NCBI GenBank assembly: GCA_015064955.1
Contig: SVRD01000005.1
Location: 54,978 to 118,977, forward strand
Reading direction: 5' to 3'
Length of the DNA: 64,000 nt
DNA from: Oscillospiraceae bacterium
Lineage (GTDB): Bacteria > Bacillota > Clostridia > Oscillospirales > CAG-382
Shown piece after piece: positions 9,201 through 16,713 of this stretch. The translations under genes and the position numbers were made by a program. How positions within the stretch are numbered: the first letter of the stretch is position 1; each line of letters starts with the position of its first letter. Below the pieces are notes generated by a model. That model was not told the DNA's origin. It saw only the letters and a program-made list of their open reading frames with translations, and did not search any database.

Positions 9201-9623
9201 TGGCGCTGGATAATGTACGACGTCGACCATGCGTTCCGTTCGGCAAACTACAACACCGTTTCGGAGCATCTGAACCCCGCGGGCACGGGAAGCAGCGATA
9301 TGTTCTCGACAAGGCTGATAAACGCACTTTTGAAGAACCCCGAATTCAAGCGTATGTTCCTCGAGGAGATCGCTTATCAGCTCGAAAACGTCTGGACGAG
9401 CGAGAATATTGATGCTTACGTCGACGAATTCAAGGCGATGATAGTCAACGATATCGGCAAGGACTGCACCCGCTGGAACCGTAACTACACCACTTGGGAA
9501 TCCTCGGTCGAAAGTCTTAAAAGCTTTGGCAGAAACCGCGAAAGCTACGTTGAAAGCTACGTAAAGTCGTATTTTTCGCTTTCCGACGAGGAAATGCGCT
9601 CCTACGGCTTTGATATAGAATGA
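6279..9623 (+). CDS. Surface CotH-family protein with lamin-tail and chitobiase-type domains
   Basis: This 1114-residue protein is anchored by one N-terminal membrane segment (about residues 14-34). The outside part has four lamin-tail-like domains (about 50-160, 200-310, 345-440, 497-610), each with a 'DxIELYN...L.GWYLSD'-type core. A chitobiase C-terminal-like domain follows (about 644-705, with GKIYYTLDCTEPNASSTLY), then a CotH domain (about 728-1094). CotH proteins are atypical kinases first found in spore coats; the motif WIMYDVDHAF near residue 985 matches their metal-binding Asp region. The start at 6279 has GAGG upstream; an earlier in-frame ATG has no binding site. It leads an operon with a VTC-domain protein and a DUF4956 protein, so it may modify cell-surface polymers. 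The substrate is unknown. Confidence 0.85.
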   Translation: MAKNQAFSARSKKEIMIAILLACCLLLGVAVMVLVENKVGTPVFYDGEMKNICVRITEVCSSNKSIIATDNGEYPDYIELYNYGDTFNLADFGLSNETGNSKSYSFGDITFKENSYLIVFLDGIDVPFKLSSEGNEYLSLVSWDGTVIDKLTTVKSRSDEVMVWNGSEYELSSKASPGYPNTDEGVAAFLQGASDGTLSLAINEILTANGSVLPDFEGDFCDIIEIKNTSAAAISTKGYFISDTKTNRARCALPDKTLAPGEMLLVFASGKDLVTEDGEFHTDFKLSANEEVILSYGNNFVSQAVARCDSNYSQSRMSGGEYVTMLATPGFENDEAGREALELTRINPDASLIISEVLLSQDLTAYGGKLRDVIEICNISDHDVNTSGWYISDSPDDPYKFALPNKKLAPNECLVIYAENGEGENICGFALSSGESVFLTAPDYRRGEYIPCSPAGRGNSRSCKIENGETVYTDGAISIGFANSPDGEKEYATSVRPKEVEISELVATNTSFIPGPYKTYHDLIELYNKTDSDIDLTGWYLSDDPEQPRKASLDGITIEAGSFLVIVLSSDGINTPSGYHVANFGINASGETVTLSKGDEIIDCMPVPSLGSNTSFGRPEGEDGFAILAGASFGSTNRTRSEGITATPGSSLPQGVYSDGVSVELSGEGKIYYTLDCTEPNASSTLYTSPIKVSSTTVIRCIAIADGKKASKVNDLTYIVGENDSLEAISLVTAPENLWDYYHGIYETGPRAKPNFPYEGANYYYRWERDASVSFFAQNDEGFSENCGIRIFGGLSRALPKKSFALFFRSAYGSGALNYKLFDDEDLSCYEALVLRNTGQDFKYSSMRDAMVTSMARDMLGLDVQNCRPVVLYLNGEYWGLYFIREKLNENYVAAHYNVSPDEAEVAVANGRTSEAYTALVDYAHTHDLSVAEHYNYVSSIMDIDNYIDYIVAEMIICNTDNGNIRFFTYEGGKWRWIMYDVDHAFRSANYNTVSEHLNPAGTGSSDMFSTRLINALLKNPEFKRMFLEEIAYQLENVWTSENIDAYVDEFKAMIVNDIGKDCTRWNRNYTTWESSVESLKSFGRNRESYVESYVKSYFSLSDEEMRSYGFDIE

Positions 9624-9638
9624 GGAGGCGGTGTATTT

Positions 9639-10307
9639 ATGGCTGAACGCCGCGAAGAAAAATATCTGATCGATATGAACGAATACGCCGTTATAGCGAA
9701 TCGGATAAGAAGTATCCTCAAGCCCGACAAAAACGGCAAAAACGGTAAATATTCGATATGCTCGCTTTACTTTGACGATCCGTTCGGTAAAGCGCTTGCC
9801 GAAAAGGAAGACGGCAACTCGGTTCATATAAAGTTCCGAATAAGAACCTATGACGGAAGCAGCAAAATGATAAAGCTCGAACGCAAAACAAAGCGCGGAA
9901 CCGTTACCGAAAAGCACTCCGCGCAGATAAGCGAGGACGAGCTCAAAAAAATCATAAACGGCGAAGCGATCGACGAAAACAGCGAATGCTTCGGCTTGGT
10001 TTCGGAAATGCGCGCAAGCGCATTCCGCCCCGCTATCTCGGTCCGCTATGACCGCGAGGCATACGTTCTTCCCGAATTGGGGATCCGAGTCACCTTTGAC
10101 AGCTTTGTCGATTCGCTCCCGCCCGATGCGGAAACGCTGTTCGGCAAATGCGAAAGGGCACTCCCCGCAATAGACAGAGGCAGTGTTATTATGGAGATCA
10201 AATATTCCGAGCGTTGCCCTTCGTTTATAAGAAAATGCTGTGAAACCTTTTCATCTCAGCTTTCGGTTTCTAAATACGCGCTGTGCAGAAATGCCGCCGC
10301 TAATTAA
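9639..10307 (+). CDS. VTC-domain protein (polyphosphate polymerase-like)
   Basis: The 222-residue protein has the VTC fold of inorganic polyphosphate polymerases: a tunnel-type beta barrel with basic residues. Supporting motifs are REEKYLID at the N-terminus, SLYFDD (about 42-47), IRTYDG and KLERKTKRG (about 67-93) and the closing VIMEIKY near residue 187. In yeast Vtc4 these basic and acidic residues bind the polyphosphate chain and the metal. It lies 15 bases after the CotH gene with an AGGAGG site and 12 bases before the DUF4956 gene. Its activity in bacteria is mostly inferred. Confidence 0.85.
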   Translation: MAERREEKYLIDMNEYAVIANRIRSILKPDKNGKNGKYSICSLYFDDPFGKALAEKEDGNSVHIKFRIRTYDGSSKMIKLERKTKRGTVTEKHSAQISEDELKKIINGEAIDENSECFGLVSEMRASAFRPAISVRYDREAYVLPELGIRVTFDSFVDSLPPDAETLFGKCERALPAIDRGSVIMEIKYSERCPSFIRKCCETFSSQLSVSKYALCRNAAAN

Positions 10308-10319
10308 AGGAGATATAAT

Positions 10320-10985
10320 ATGAGTATTCTTGACGCAATCAAAAAAAGCGTTTTGGAGGGCTTTTCCTCTGAAATAACCCTGCCCGACATAATCATTTCG
10401 CTTGTCGTGGCTTTCCTTTCGGGGCTTTTTATCCTGCTTATCTACCGCCTCACGCTCCGCGGCGTTTCGCGCAACCGCACCTTTGAAATAACACTTTTGC
10501 TTATCACCCCGATCTCTGCGATGATCGTTTTGACGATAACCTCGAACCTCGCTTTGTCGCTCGGTATGGTCGGTGCTCTCTCTATTATACGCTTCCGTAC
10601 CGCGATAAAGGACGCGAGCGACACCGCGTTTATGTTCTGGGCAGTAGCCGCAGGTATCACCGCGGGCGCGCATTTCTACAAGATAACCATTATCGGCTGC
10701 CTGTTTATCGGCTTGGCGGCATTTGTTGTGCTCAAGCTTTCGTCGGTCGGCGCACGCCCCTACCTTTTGGTCGTTCGTTCGAGCTCCGACAAAGCGATCG
10801 AATACACCGCAAGGCTTCTTTCGGAAAACAACATAAAGAACCGTCTTTCCTCGCTTGTCAACAACGGCGAATACCACGAGGTGATTTATGAAATCGCTAT
10901 CTCGGGCAAGCACCAGAAGATAGTTTCCGCACTTTCAAATCTCCCCGACGTTGTAAGCGTTTCTCTTGTAGACTGCAGAAATTAA
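10320..10985 (+). CDS. DUF4956 membrane protein
   Basis: The 221-residue protein has about four membrane segments in residues 20-140 and a soluble C-terminal alpha/beta domain (150-221). The SIIRFRTAIKD motif after the third segment (about 92-102) is the hallmark of DUF4956. Proteins of this family are regularly encoded with VTC-domain and CotH proteins, which suggests a membrane partner or channel for a polyphosphate or phosphorylation system; that role is inference. Ribosome binding site AAAGGAG. It ends at a bidirectional terminator. Confidence 0.8.
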   Translation: MSILDAIKKSVLEGFSSEITLPDIIISLVVAFLSGLFILLIYRLTLRGVSRNRTFEITLLLITPISAMIVLTITSNLALSLGMVGALSIIRFRTAIKDASDTAFMFWAVAAGITAGAHFYKITIIGCLFIGLAAFVVLKLSSVGARPYLLVVRSSSDKAIEYTARLLSENNIKNRLSSLVNNGEYHEVIYEIAISGKHQKIVSALSNLPDVVSVSLVDCRN

Positions 10986-11020
10986 AGAAAAAAGCCCGCC
11001 ATATCGGCGGGTTTTCTTTT
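10986..11020. terminator. Bidirectional terminator between convergent genes
   Basis: Stem CCCGCC / GGCGGG (10995-11000 and 11006-11011) flanked by A-rich sequence on the left and T-rich on the right, so it can end both the DUF4956 operon (plus) and the permease gene (minus). Confidence 0.8.
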
Positions 11021-11040
11021 ACAAACGGCGCCCCTGCCGA

Positions 11041-12129
11041 TCAGCAAGTGTTGCCTTCTTTTTTTAATTCTACAACACGCTTTATTGCGATCGCGCCGAG
11101 CGGAAAGGCAAACAAGCCGAATATACCCATCAGCTTCAAGCCGATATACATCGCCGCGAGCGATGCAAGCGGACTCAAGCCGATAAACTTCCCGACTATC
11201 TTTGGCTCGATCACCTGCCGCACGACAGTTATGACCGCATAGGTGACAAGCAGACCGATGCCGATGCCGTAGTTCCCCGCCGTAATCGAGATTATGCCCC
11301 AAGGGATAAGCACGGTTCCGGTTCCGAGCACGGGCAGAATATCAACAAGCGAGATAACGAGCGCGAACACAAAGGAATATTCTACTCCCATTATTACAAA
11401 TGCAAGCAAAAGCTCGCCGAAGGTGATGAAAAACAAGACTCCGTACGCACGCAGATACTTCCCCACCGTTTCGGCAAGTATATCGCGGAATTGCTTCAGT
11501 GTCGGGCGGACACTTTTCGGAAAAAGCGAAAGAAAAAAGCAATTTATTTTCACTCGGTCGATCGCGAAATAATAGGTAGCGATTATCACAACGGCAACAC
11601 ACAGCAACGCATTCGGCAAAAATGCGGCGGCGTTTGCCGCAAGGTCGATCAAACCGCCCGAAAGCCTTTCGGCAAAGGAAACGAGTATCGACCAAAGCTC
11701 CTCGTCGAGATTGGCGCGCGATTCCCACATTTTCTCGCTCACGTCGACAAAAGGAATCATACCGTTTATCTTTTCAATCATTTCGCCGGCGTAGCCGTCA
11801 TCGACGCGAAAGAGCTCGAGCGCTTCCCTTGCGCTTGCCGCGAGCTCGCTTATTTCAAAATAAACCTGCCGCGCTATCGCAAACACAAGTCCGCTCAGCG
11901 CCGCGGCGGCAAGCAATATTACAAACAGCACAAAGCTCTTTTTGGGAAAGCTTTTGTGGCTTTCGGAATATTTCACGATCGGGCGGAAGCACTCGGCAAA
12001 CAGATAGGCGATCAAAAACGGGAGCAGTGCGCCCCAAAGGTAATTGAAGATAAAAAACGCCAGCGCAATACCCACAGCGGCATAAAGCGTTATTACGGCG
12101 AATTTTTTATATGGCTCTTGCGGCAGCAT
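11041..12129 (-). CDS. AI-2E/YtvI-family membrane permease
   Basis: The 362-residue protein has about seven or eight membrane segments: two at the N-terminus (residues 10-50), one near 65-85, a soluble amphipathic middle (90-200), then four to five in 200-350. The conserved core VDILPVLGTGTVLIPWG near residue 262 and the final GLSPLASLAAMYIGLKLMG region are typical of the AI-2E transporter (UPF0118) family. The closest functional subgroup in Clostridia is the sporulation protein YtvI, to which length and topology fit. What it moves is not known. The start follows GGAGG at a seven-base distance. Confidence 0.8.
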   Translation of the reverse strand: MLPQEPYKKFAVITLYAAVGIALAFFIFNYLWGALLPFLIAYLFAECFRPIVKYSESHKSFPKKSFVLFVILLAAAALSGLVFAIARQVYFEISELAASAREALELFRVDDGYAGEMIEKINGMIPFVDVSEKMWESRANLDEELWSILVSFAERLSGGLIDLAANAAAFLPNALLCVAVVIIATYYFAIDRVKINCFFLSLFPKSVRPTLKQFRDILAETVGKYLRAYGVLFFITFGELLLAFVIMGVEYSFVFALVISLVDILPVLGTGTVLIPWGIISITAGNYGIGIGLLVTYAVITVVRQVIEPKIVGKFIGLSPLASLAAMYIGLKLMGIFGLFAFPLGAIAIKRVVELKKEGNTC

Positions 12130-12255
12130 AATGACCTCCGACGGTGTGATATCTTCGCTTGCATAATTCGGTGTGTTATTTTTTATTATATACCGTTTTG
12201 CAGTGATAAATCCGAAAAAAGAGGTTCAAAATCCAAAATTGATAAAAATTTGTTG

Positions 12256-12284
12256 TTGACAACCGCGCATTGCTGTGTTATAAT
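12256..12284 (+). promoter_or_regulatory. Promoter of tRNA-Ser
   Basis: Consensus TTGACA (12256-12261), 17-base spacer and TATAAT (12279-12284), 35 bases before the mature tRNA. Confidence 0.8.
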
Positions 12285-12319
12285 ATCCAAGCGCGTTAAG
12301 AAAAGTTAATAATTAATAT

Positions 12320-12410
12320 GGAGAAGTCGCTTAGCTGGTCGAGGGCGCACGATTGGAAATCGTGTAACGGATAAAACCGTTCGTGGGTTCGAATCCCACC
12401 TTCTCCGCCA
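12320..12410 (+). tRNA. tRNA-Ser (anticodon GGA)
   Basis: A 91-base class II tRNA with a seven-base acceptor stem (GGAGAAG / CTTCTCC) and anticodon stem CACGA/TCGTG around TTGGAAA. The long variable arm AACGG...CCGTT is as expected for serine. The T arm is GTGGGTTCGAATCCCAC and the 3' CCA is encoded. A terminator follows directly. Confidence 0.97.
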
Positions 12411-12417
12411 GAAAAAG

Positions 12418-12450
12418 ACCTGTGCTTTGATACAAAGCACAGGTTTTTTT
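12418..12450 (+). terminator. Terminator of tRNA-Ser
   Basis: Twelve-base perfect stem ACCTGTGCTTTG / CAAAGCACAGGT with a three-base loop and seven T's. The hairpin array begins right after the T run. Confidence 0.9.
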
Positions 12451-12630
12451 CAACGAAATAAATCCCTTACGGGATTTGTGAAATACGCTTCGCGTGTGAA
12501 ATATTGCTTCGCAATGTGAAATGCCCGCGGGCGTGAGGGGATTTATTTCATTTCACTTGATGCGATAGCATCAAATTTCACAATTTACGGAGTAAATTAT
12601 TTCACCGTGAGCGTAAGCGAACGATTTCAC
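12451..12630 (+). repeat. Hairpin array, GTGAAAT/ATTTCAC type, copy 1
   Basis: Starting at the end of the tRNA-Ser terminator, seven short palindromes are strung on a fixed seven-base word. After CAACGAAATA come the stems AAATCCC-TTAC-GGGATTT, ACGC-TTC-GCGT, ATTGC-TTC-GCAAT and GCCC-GC-GGGC, separated by GTGAAAT. A central GTGAGGGGATTTATTTC follows, then TTGATGC-GATA-GCATCAA, AATTTAC-GGA-GTAAATT and an imperfect CGTGAGCG stem, separated by the reverse word ATTTCAC. GAAATAAATCCC (12455-12466) is also complementary to GGGATTTATTTC (12538-12549). A second copy with different stem sequences follows tRNA-Glu. No coding potential. 12631-12712 holds nothing I can assign. Confidence 0.85.
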
Positions 12631-12712
12631 TAAAAACTAACGATTATGTAAGAGTTCGAATTCATACGCGAAAACGGCAAAAATATCTTTTTCGTAGTCT
12701 TTAGACAAAAAC

Positions 12713-12746
12713 AAAGAGGGTACAAAGTTACCCTCTTTTGTTTTTG
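12713..12746 (+). terminator. Terminator with no assigned gene upstream
   Basis: Stem AAAGAGGGTA / TACCCTCTTT (12713-12722, 12729-12738), loop of six, then TGTTTTTG. No gene precedes it on the plus strand, only the hairpin array, so it may end an array transcript or be a relic. Confidence 0.7.
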
Positions 12747-12771
12747 ATTTGAAGAGATTCGGTGCCCGCTA

Positions 12772-12800
12772 TTGAAAAAGTGAATACAATATGTTAAAAT
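12772..12800 (+). promoter_or_regulatory. Promoter of the DUF4855 lipoprotein gene
   Basis: TTGAAA (12772-12777), 17-base spacer, TAAAAT (12795-12800). Confidence 0.55.
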
Positions 12801-12846
12801 TCATATAGCGACACCCACAACAAGCAACCGAAAAAGGATGGTCGTT

Positions 12847-15453
12847 ATGAAAAGAATTATTGCGTTTGTACTGTGTGCAATTTTAGTTTTTTCTTTGGCG
12901 GCATGCCATAATGAAGAGTCCGAGCTATCCGAAGTCTTATCGGAAGGTTTGGAGAATGACGAATCTTCCGGTGCTTTGCGTGACGACGAAGCTGCGCAAA
13001 ACAAAAAAATCGAAGCTATACGGTGCTGTTTTGACGGAGAGATCGATAGAACTCTCTTGGCGACTGACGTTTTTTACGAACGTCCGTATACAGTGAGCCG
13101 TCCGGCGAGCGAAGAGTACCCCGACAACGGCAGCAAGCTTACAAACGGTCAAAGTATGGATCTGATATACGGATCGTACTCCCACGTAGGTTGGAGCGGA
13201 AGCGCATCGGTTAAAGTTACAATAGATGCAGGCGAGGAAATTCGCCCTGTCGGAGACATAGCAGTTTGCTGTGTGCGTCTTCTCGATTATTCCTACGACC
13301 TGCCTGAAAGCGTGACGGTCGAGGTTTCCGACGATGGCAAGAGCTATACTGCCATATCGACACTCAACACACCGAACGATCTCGAAAACAACGTAAAATA
13401 CACCTATTATTTCTCGTTTCCGCAAGCGGTTCAGGCAAGATACTACCGTATAGTATTCAATCATCCGCGGGGATATATGTTCTGTGTTGATGAAATTATG
13501 GGGTTTGAATACAGCGAAAACGGAAAATATTCAACCGCGGTTATCGAGGATATAGACGTAAATAATACCATAACCGACTTTTATAATTACAACCTTAATC
13601 TAGACGAATCGAACGTCGCGGTAAGCGAAAGCGACGAGGACTACAACGAGATCCGCAATCTCGCTACAATCGAAGGCGTCGAATTCCAAATATCCCATTT
13701 CGAAGCATTTTTCGAGGGCCATTCCAACAGCGGTATGGAAGATATCGGATTGCTTACCGACGGTTTTCGCGGAGAGGATATCGCAAAGGATTATTTTATA
13801 TTCTATCGCGGCGGCGGACGCCACGTTATCGCTGACTTGGGTAAAATAATGTCGGTTAAAGGTGTTAATATTTCTTTCCGCGACAAATATACCTGGGGTG
13901 TTGCAACGCCTCCCGTTTATTACATAAGCGTCAGCGAAAACGGCAGCGATTGGGTGACCGTTTTTGCCGAGGAAAATGCCGATTACGGCAAGGTCGAACG
14001 CGAAAAAGACGACAGAATCTGCAATTTCAAAAACGAATTCAAGGCGAGATACGTTCGCTTGACCTTTGAAACCGTTCCGGCAAACAATATTTCGAGCTCG
14101 GTTTATATCGGCGAGATCGAAATTATCGGCAGAAAGAACCCCGAATCCGCCATTACTGCGGAGTATGACGATTCTATTGTTTACGGCAACTATCCCTCCC
14201 CCGAAAAATACGGAGTTTCTGACATACTTTTCGCCGGTATCGGTGATGATTACGGCGTGCACTGCACCGAATATCACGTATTATCCCAAGAGTCCGCATT
14301 GGAATATCTTGCCGTTCTCGATGAAAACGGCAACGCCACCGAGCGTTTTTTGGATTCTTTTGCTTTCACCACAAGGCATCAGCTGAATTCACATCCCGCA
14401 CGCGACGAGGGCTTTTCCTTCTTCCTTGACGAGCTGTTTTACGAGGGAGTAAATCTCGATGCGGTTGAAATTGCACAGGCGAAGATAAATCAGGATCTCG
14501 GCACCGACGACAAATGCAAGGTATGGGTTTCGGTCAACTGTCCTGTTATCGGCGATACATTTTTCGGAGAAACGATCTCGACCGCCGAGGATTATATAAA
14601 CTGTCTTAAATGGCAGGCAGATGAAATAATCAAACGTTTCAACGAGCAAAAATACAACAACGTTGAGTTGGCAGGCTTCTATTGGCAGTCCGAAACCATG
14701 CGTCCTCATCCCGTTCACGACCCCAAGCCTGCCCACGACTACGAGGCGGCTGCCGCATTCAACGAATATGTGCACAGCTTGGGCTATTTATCGCTTTGGT
14801 GTCCTTATTACGATTGCGAGGGGTTGTATTTCAACCGAGTGCTCGGCTTTGATATCACCTGCTTGCAGCCCAATCTGATGTGGTATTGGACAGAGCCGGG
14901 CAGAATCACCAACGCCGCTGAAATCGCAAAGCTTTACGGCTGCGGCATAGAGATCGAAATCGAATGCTCCGCTCAGTCCAAGGAATCCTTTGGGCTGTAC
15001 CGCGATTATCTGGGAACCGGATATGATTATGGCTGTATGAATGCCGTAAATGCATATTATCAAGGCGCGATTCCGGGCGCGTATATAGCGTATCGCCACA
15101 GCGACAAGCCGATAGAAAAAGCAGAATGGGAAGAAACTCTGCTTTACGTCACGGGTAAATTGGATAAAAATTACAACAGTATCGAAAAAGCTTTGGATCT
15201 TTCTGCATTTTCCGACGGTGAGATCACAACTCCCGCGGGAAGCGCCGCGTCCTGCGAGATCGGATCTCTGAAAGGCTATTCCTACCGTATCACTCAGTCG
15301 CCGATCTTCGGCAGCCTTACGCTGAATGAAAGCGGAAAGCTTGAATATAAAGCGATGAAAGGCTATGTCGGCAACGACAACGTGAAAATCACCGTTTACG
15401 ACGGTGTAAGCGAATACAAAACTATTGAGATCAAAATAACTGTCACAGAATAA
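12847..15453 (+). CDS. Lipoprotein with two discoidin-like domains and a DUF4855 domain
   Basis: The 868-residue protein has a lipoprotein signal (KRIIAFVLCAILVFSLAAC, Cys about residue 20). Two F5/8 type C (discoidin)-like beta domains (about 60-230 and 278-428) are followed by a DUF4855 domain (about 441-770) and a C-terminal cadherin/Ig-like module (about 780-868). DUF4855 contains conserved carboxylates and aromatic residues (for example LAGFYWQSE) and looks like a TIM-barrel glycoside hydrolase-type domain, with no proven activity known to me. A surface carbohydrate-binding or -degrading role is likely. I chose the second ATG because AAAGGATGG lies about nine bases before it; the ATG at 12838 is inside that site. 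Confidence 0.8.
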   Translation: MKRIIAFVLCAILVFSLAACHNEESELSEVLSEGLENDESSGALRDDEAAQNKKIEAIRCCFDGEIDRTLLATDVFYERPYTVSRPASEEYPDNGSKLTNGQSMDLIYGSYSHVGWSGSASVKVTIDAGEEIRPVGDIAVCCVRLLDYSYDLPESVTVEVSDDGKSYTAISTLNTPNDLENNVKYTYYFSFPQAVQARYYRIVFNHPRGYMFCVDEIMGFEYSENGKYSTAVIEDIDVNNTITDFYNYNLNLDESNVAVSESDEDYNEIRNLATIEGVEFQISHFEAFFEGHSNSGMEDIGLLTDGFRGEDIAKDYFIFYRGGGRHVIADLGKIMSVKGVNISFRDKYTWGVATPPVYYISVSENGSDWVTVFAEENADYGKVEREKDDRICNFKNEFKARYVRLTFETVPANNISSSVYIGEIEIIGRKNPESAITAEYDDSIVYGNYPSPEKYGVSDILFAGIGDDYGVHCTEYHVLSQESALEYLAVLDENGNATERFLDSFAFTTRHQLNSHPARDEGFSFFLDELFYEGVNLDAVEIAQAKINQDLGTDDKCKVWVSVNCPVIGDTFFGETISTAEDYINCLKWQADEIIKRFNEQKYNNVELAGFYWQSETMRPHPVHDPKPAHDYEAAAAFNEYVHSLGYLSLWCPYYDCEGLYFNRVLGFDITCLQPNLMWYWTEPGRITNAAEIAKLYGCGIEIEIECSAQSKESFGLYRDYLGTGYDYGCMNAVNAYYQGAIPGAYIAYRHSDKPIEKAEWEETLLYVTGKLDKNYNSIEKALDLSAFSDGEITTPAGSAASCEIGSLKGYSYRITQSPIFGSLTLNESGKLEYKAMKGYVGNDNVKITVYDGVSEYKTIEIKITVTE

Positions 15454-15503
15454 CGAATGATGCGGAGACAGCACGGCATAGCAGTGCGGAAGCTCTCCTT
15501 CAT

Positions 15504-15532
15504 TTGCATTGATAAAATATTACAGATATAAC
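15504..15532 (+). promoter_or_regulatory. Promoter of the YD-repeat lipoprotein gene
   Basis: TTGCAT (15504-15509), 17-base spacer, TATAAC (15527-15532), 20 bases before the ATG at 15552. Confidence 0.45.
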
Positions 15533-15551
15533 ACAAGGGAAAGGTGAAAAT

Positions 15552-16604
15552 ATGAAAAAAGTTCTTGTTACAATTCTGATATTATGCTTTGCCGTTGCGG
15601 CATTTAGCGGATGCAACCCCGGAACGAAATACGAGCAGGTGTTGGAGCTTATCGAAGATGAAGAATATGAAGAAGCATACCTGCTTTTGAACGAAGCGGT
15701 TCACGGCACAGAAAACCTTAACGAATGTCGCGCGCTGCTGAAACATTTTGAAGTAGTATACAAAAAGACCGAAACCATAACTCATACGCTCGATCGTTCG
15801 GATTTATATAATCCGAAGAAAATCGAGATATTAACTACGAACGAATTGGATGACAAGGGCAACGTTATCCTTGATGAAGATCGCCGTGAAGATACCGTTC
15901 TACATAAATATACCTATTCCTACGAGTATGATGATAACGGCAACGTATCAACTATGCTCACTTACGATATAAACGGAAACTTGATATATAAACGGACTTA
16001 TGAATATGACGAGCGCGGTTTGCTTCAGCTTATTACCGCTTATTCTCTGAACGGAGAGATGGGTGGTGGTCAAACGAAATACGAGCGCAAATTTGACGAT
16101 AACGGATATATGACCGACGTGTTCACGTACGACGGAAAAGGCGAGTTCAATAGTCATACCAAAAGAGAATATGACAAATACGGCAACGTAACACTTTTGG
16201 CAAATCTCAACTATCTCGGGGAAATCGCTAGCAAAAGAACGTATGAATATGACGAAAAAGGAAATCTGTTGCTCGAAACCAAATACATCTCGGGCGAGTA
16301 TTGGGAGAAGACCGAATATCAATACGACGAAAACGGAAATTTGACGTTGACGACCAAATACAGCGCCGATAAAAAGCAAAGTCCGGTTAAAGTCCGATAT
16401 AAATATAACGAAAACAATGATTTGATAAGCATAACCGAGCTTCCCTATCGCGTCAACGGATACAGCAGCCTCATAATAGAATACGTTATGGAATATGATG
16501 AAAAGGGTTTTCTCTGCAAAAAGCTTACTTATTGCGACTCGACGTTGACCAAAGAAAGCACTTATTCCGACCCGATAGTTTTGTATCACCCGTATATTGA
16601 CTGA
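15552..16604 (+). CDS. Lipoprotein with YD/RHS-like repeats
   Basis: The 350-residue protein begins with a lipoprotein signal (FAVAAFSGC, Cys about residue 21). A short helical TPR-like stretch (YEQVLELIEDEEYEEAYLLL) and then about eight tandem units of roughly 20-24 residues follow. Each unit is built on the pattern 'Y-E-Y-D-x-x-G-N-L/V', for example YEYDDNGNV, YEYDERGLL, YQYDENGNL. These are YD (RHS-type) repeats that form beta strands. The protein lacks the long RHS shell and any C-terminal toxin, so it is a small standalone repeat protein, probably surface-exposed and structural or adhesive. A terminator follows at 16639-16668. Confidence 0.75.
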   Translation: MKKVLVTILILCFAVAAFSGCNPGTKYEQVLELIEDEEYEEAYLLLNEAVHGTENLNECRALLKHFEVVYKKTETITHTLDRSDLYNPKKIEILTTNELDDKGNVILDEDRREDTVLHKYTYSYEYDDNGNVSTMLTYDINGNLIYKRTYEYDERGLLQLITAYSLNGEMGGGQTKYERKFDDNGYMTDVFTYDGKGEFNSHTKREYDKYGNVTLLANLNYLGEIASKRTYEYDEKGNLLLETKYISGEYWEKTEYQYDENGNLTLTTKYSADKKQSPVKVRYKYNENNDLISITELPYRVNGYSSLIIEYVMEYDEKGFLCKKLTYCDSTLTKESTYSDPIVLYHPYID

Positions 16605-16638
16605 AGCTAATAACGCTGCGCCGAAATAATAAGAAAAA

Positions 16639-16668
16639 AATCCTCCGAATCAATTCGGAGGATTTTTT
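16639..16668. terminator. Terminator, probably bidirectional
   Basis: Twelve-base stem AATCCTCCGAAT / ATTCGGAGGATT with a CA loop, flanked by A7 on the left and T6 on the right, between convergent genes. Confidence 0.85.
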
Positions 16669-16713
16669 GGTGAGCTGTATTATTTATATGCATCGCTTTT
16701 TATAAAAATCGAA

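Noticed and set aside
12451..12630. CRISPR array
   Set aside because: The repeated word is only seven bases, it flips orientation in the middle, and every 'spacer' is a palindrome. No cas gene is in the window.
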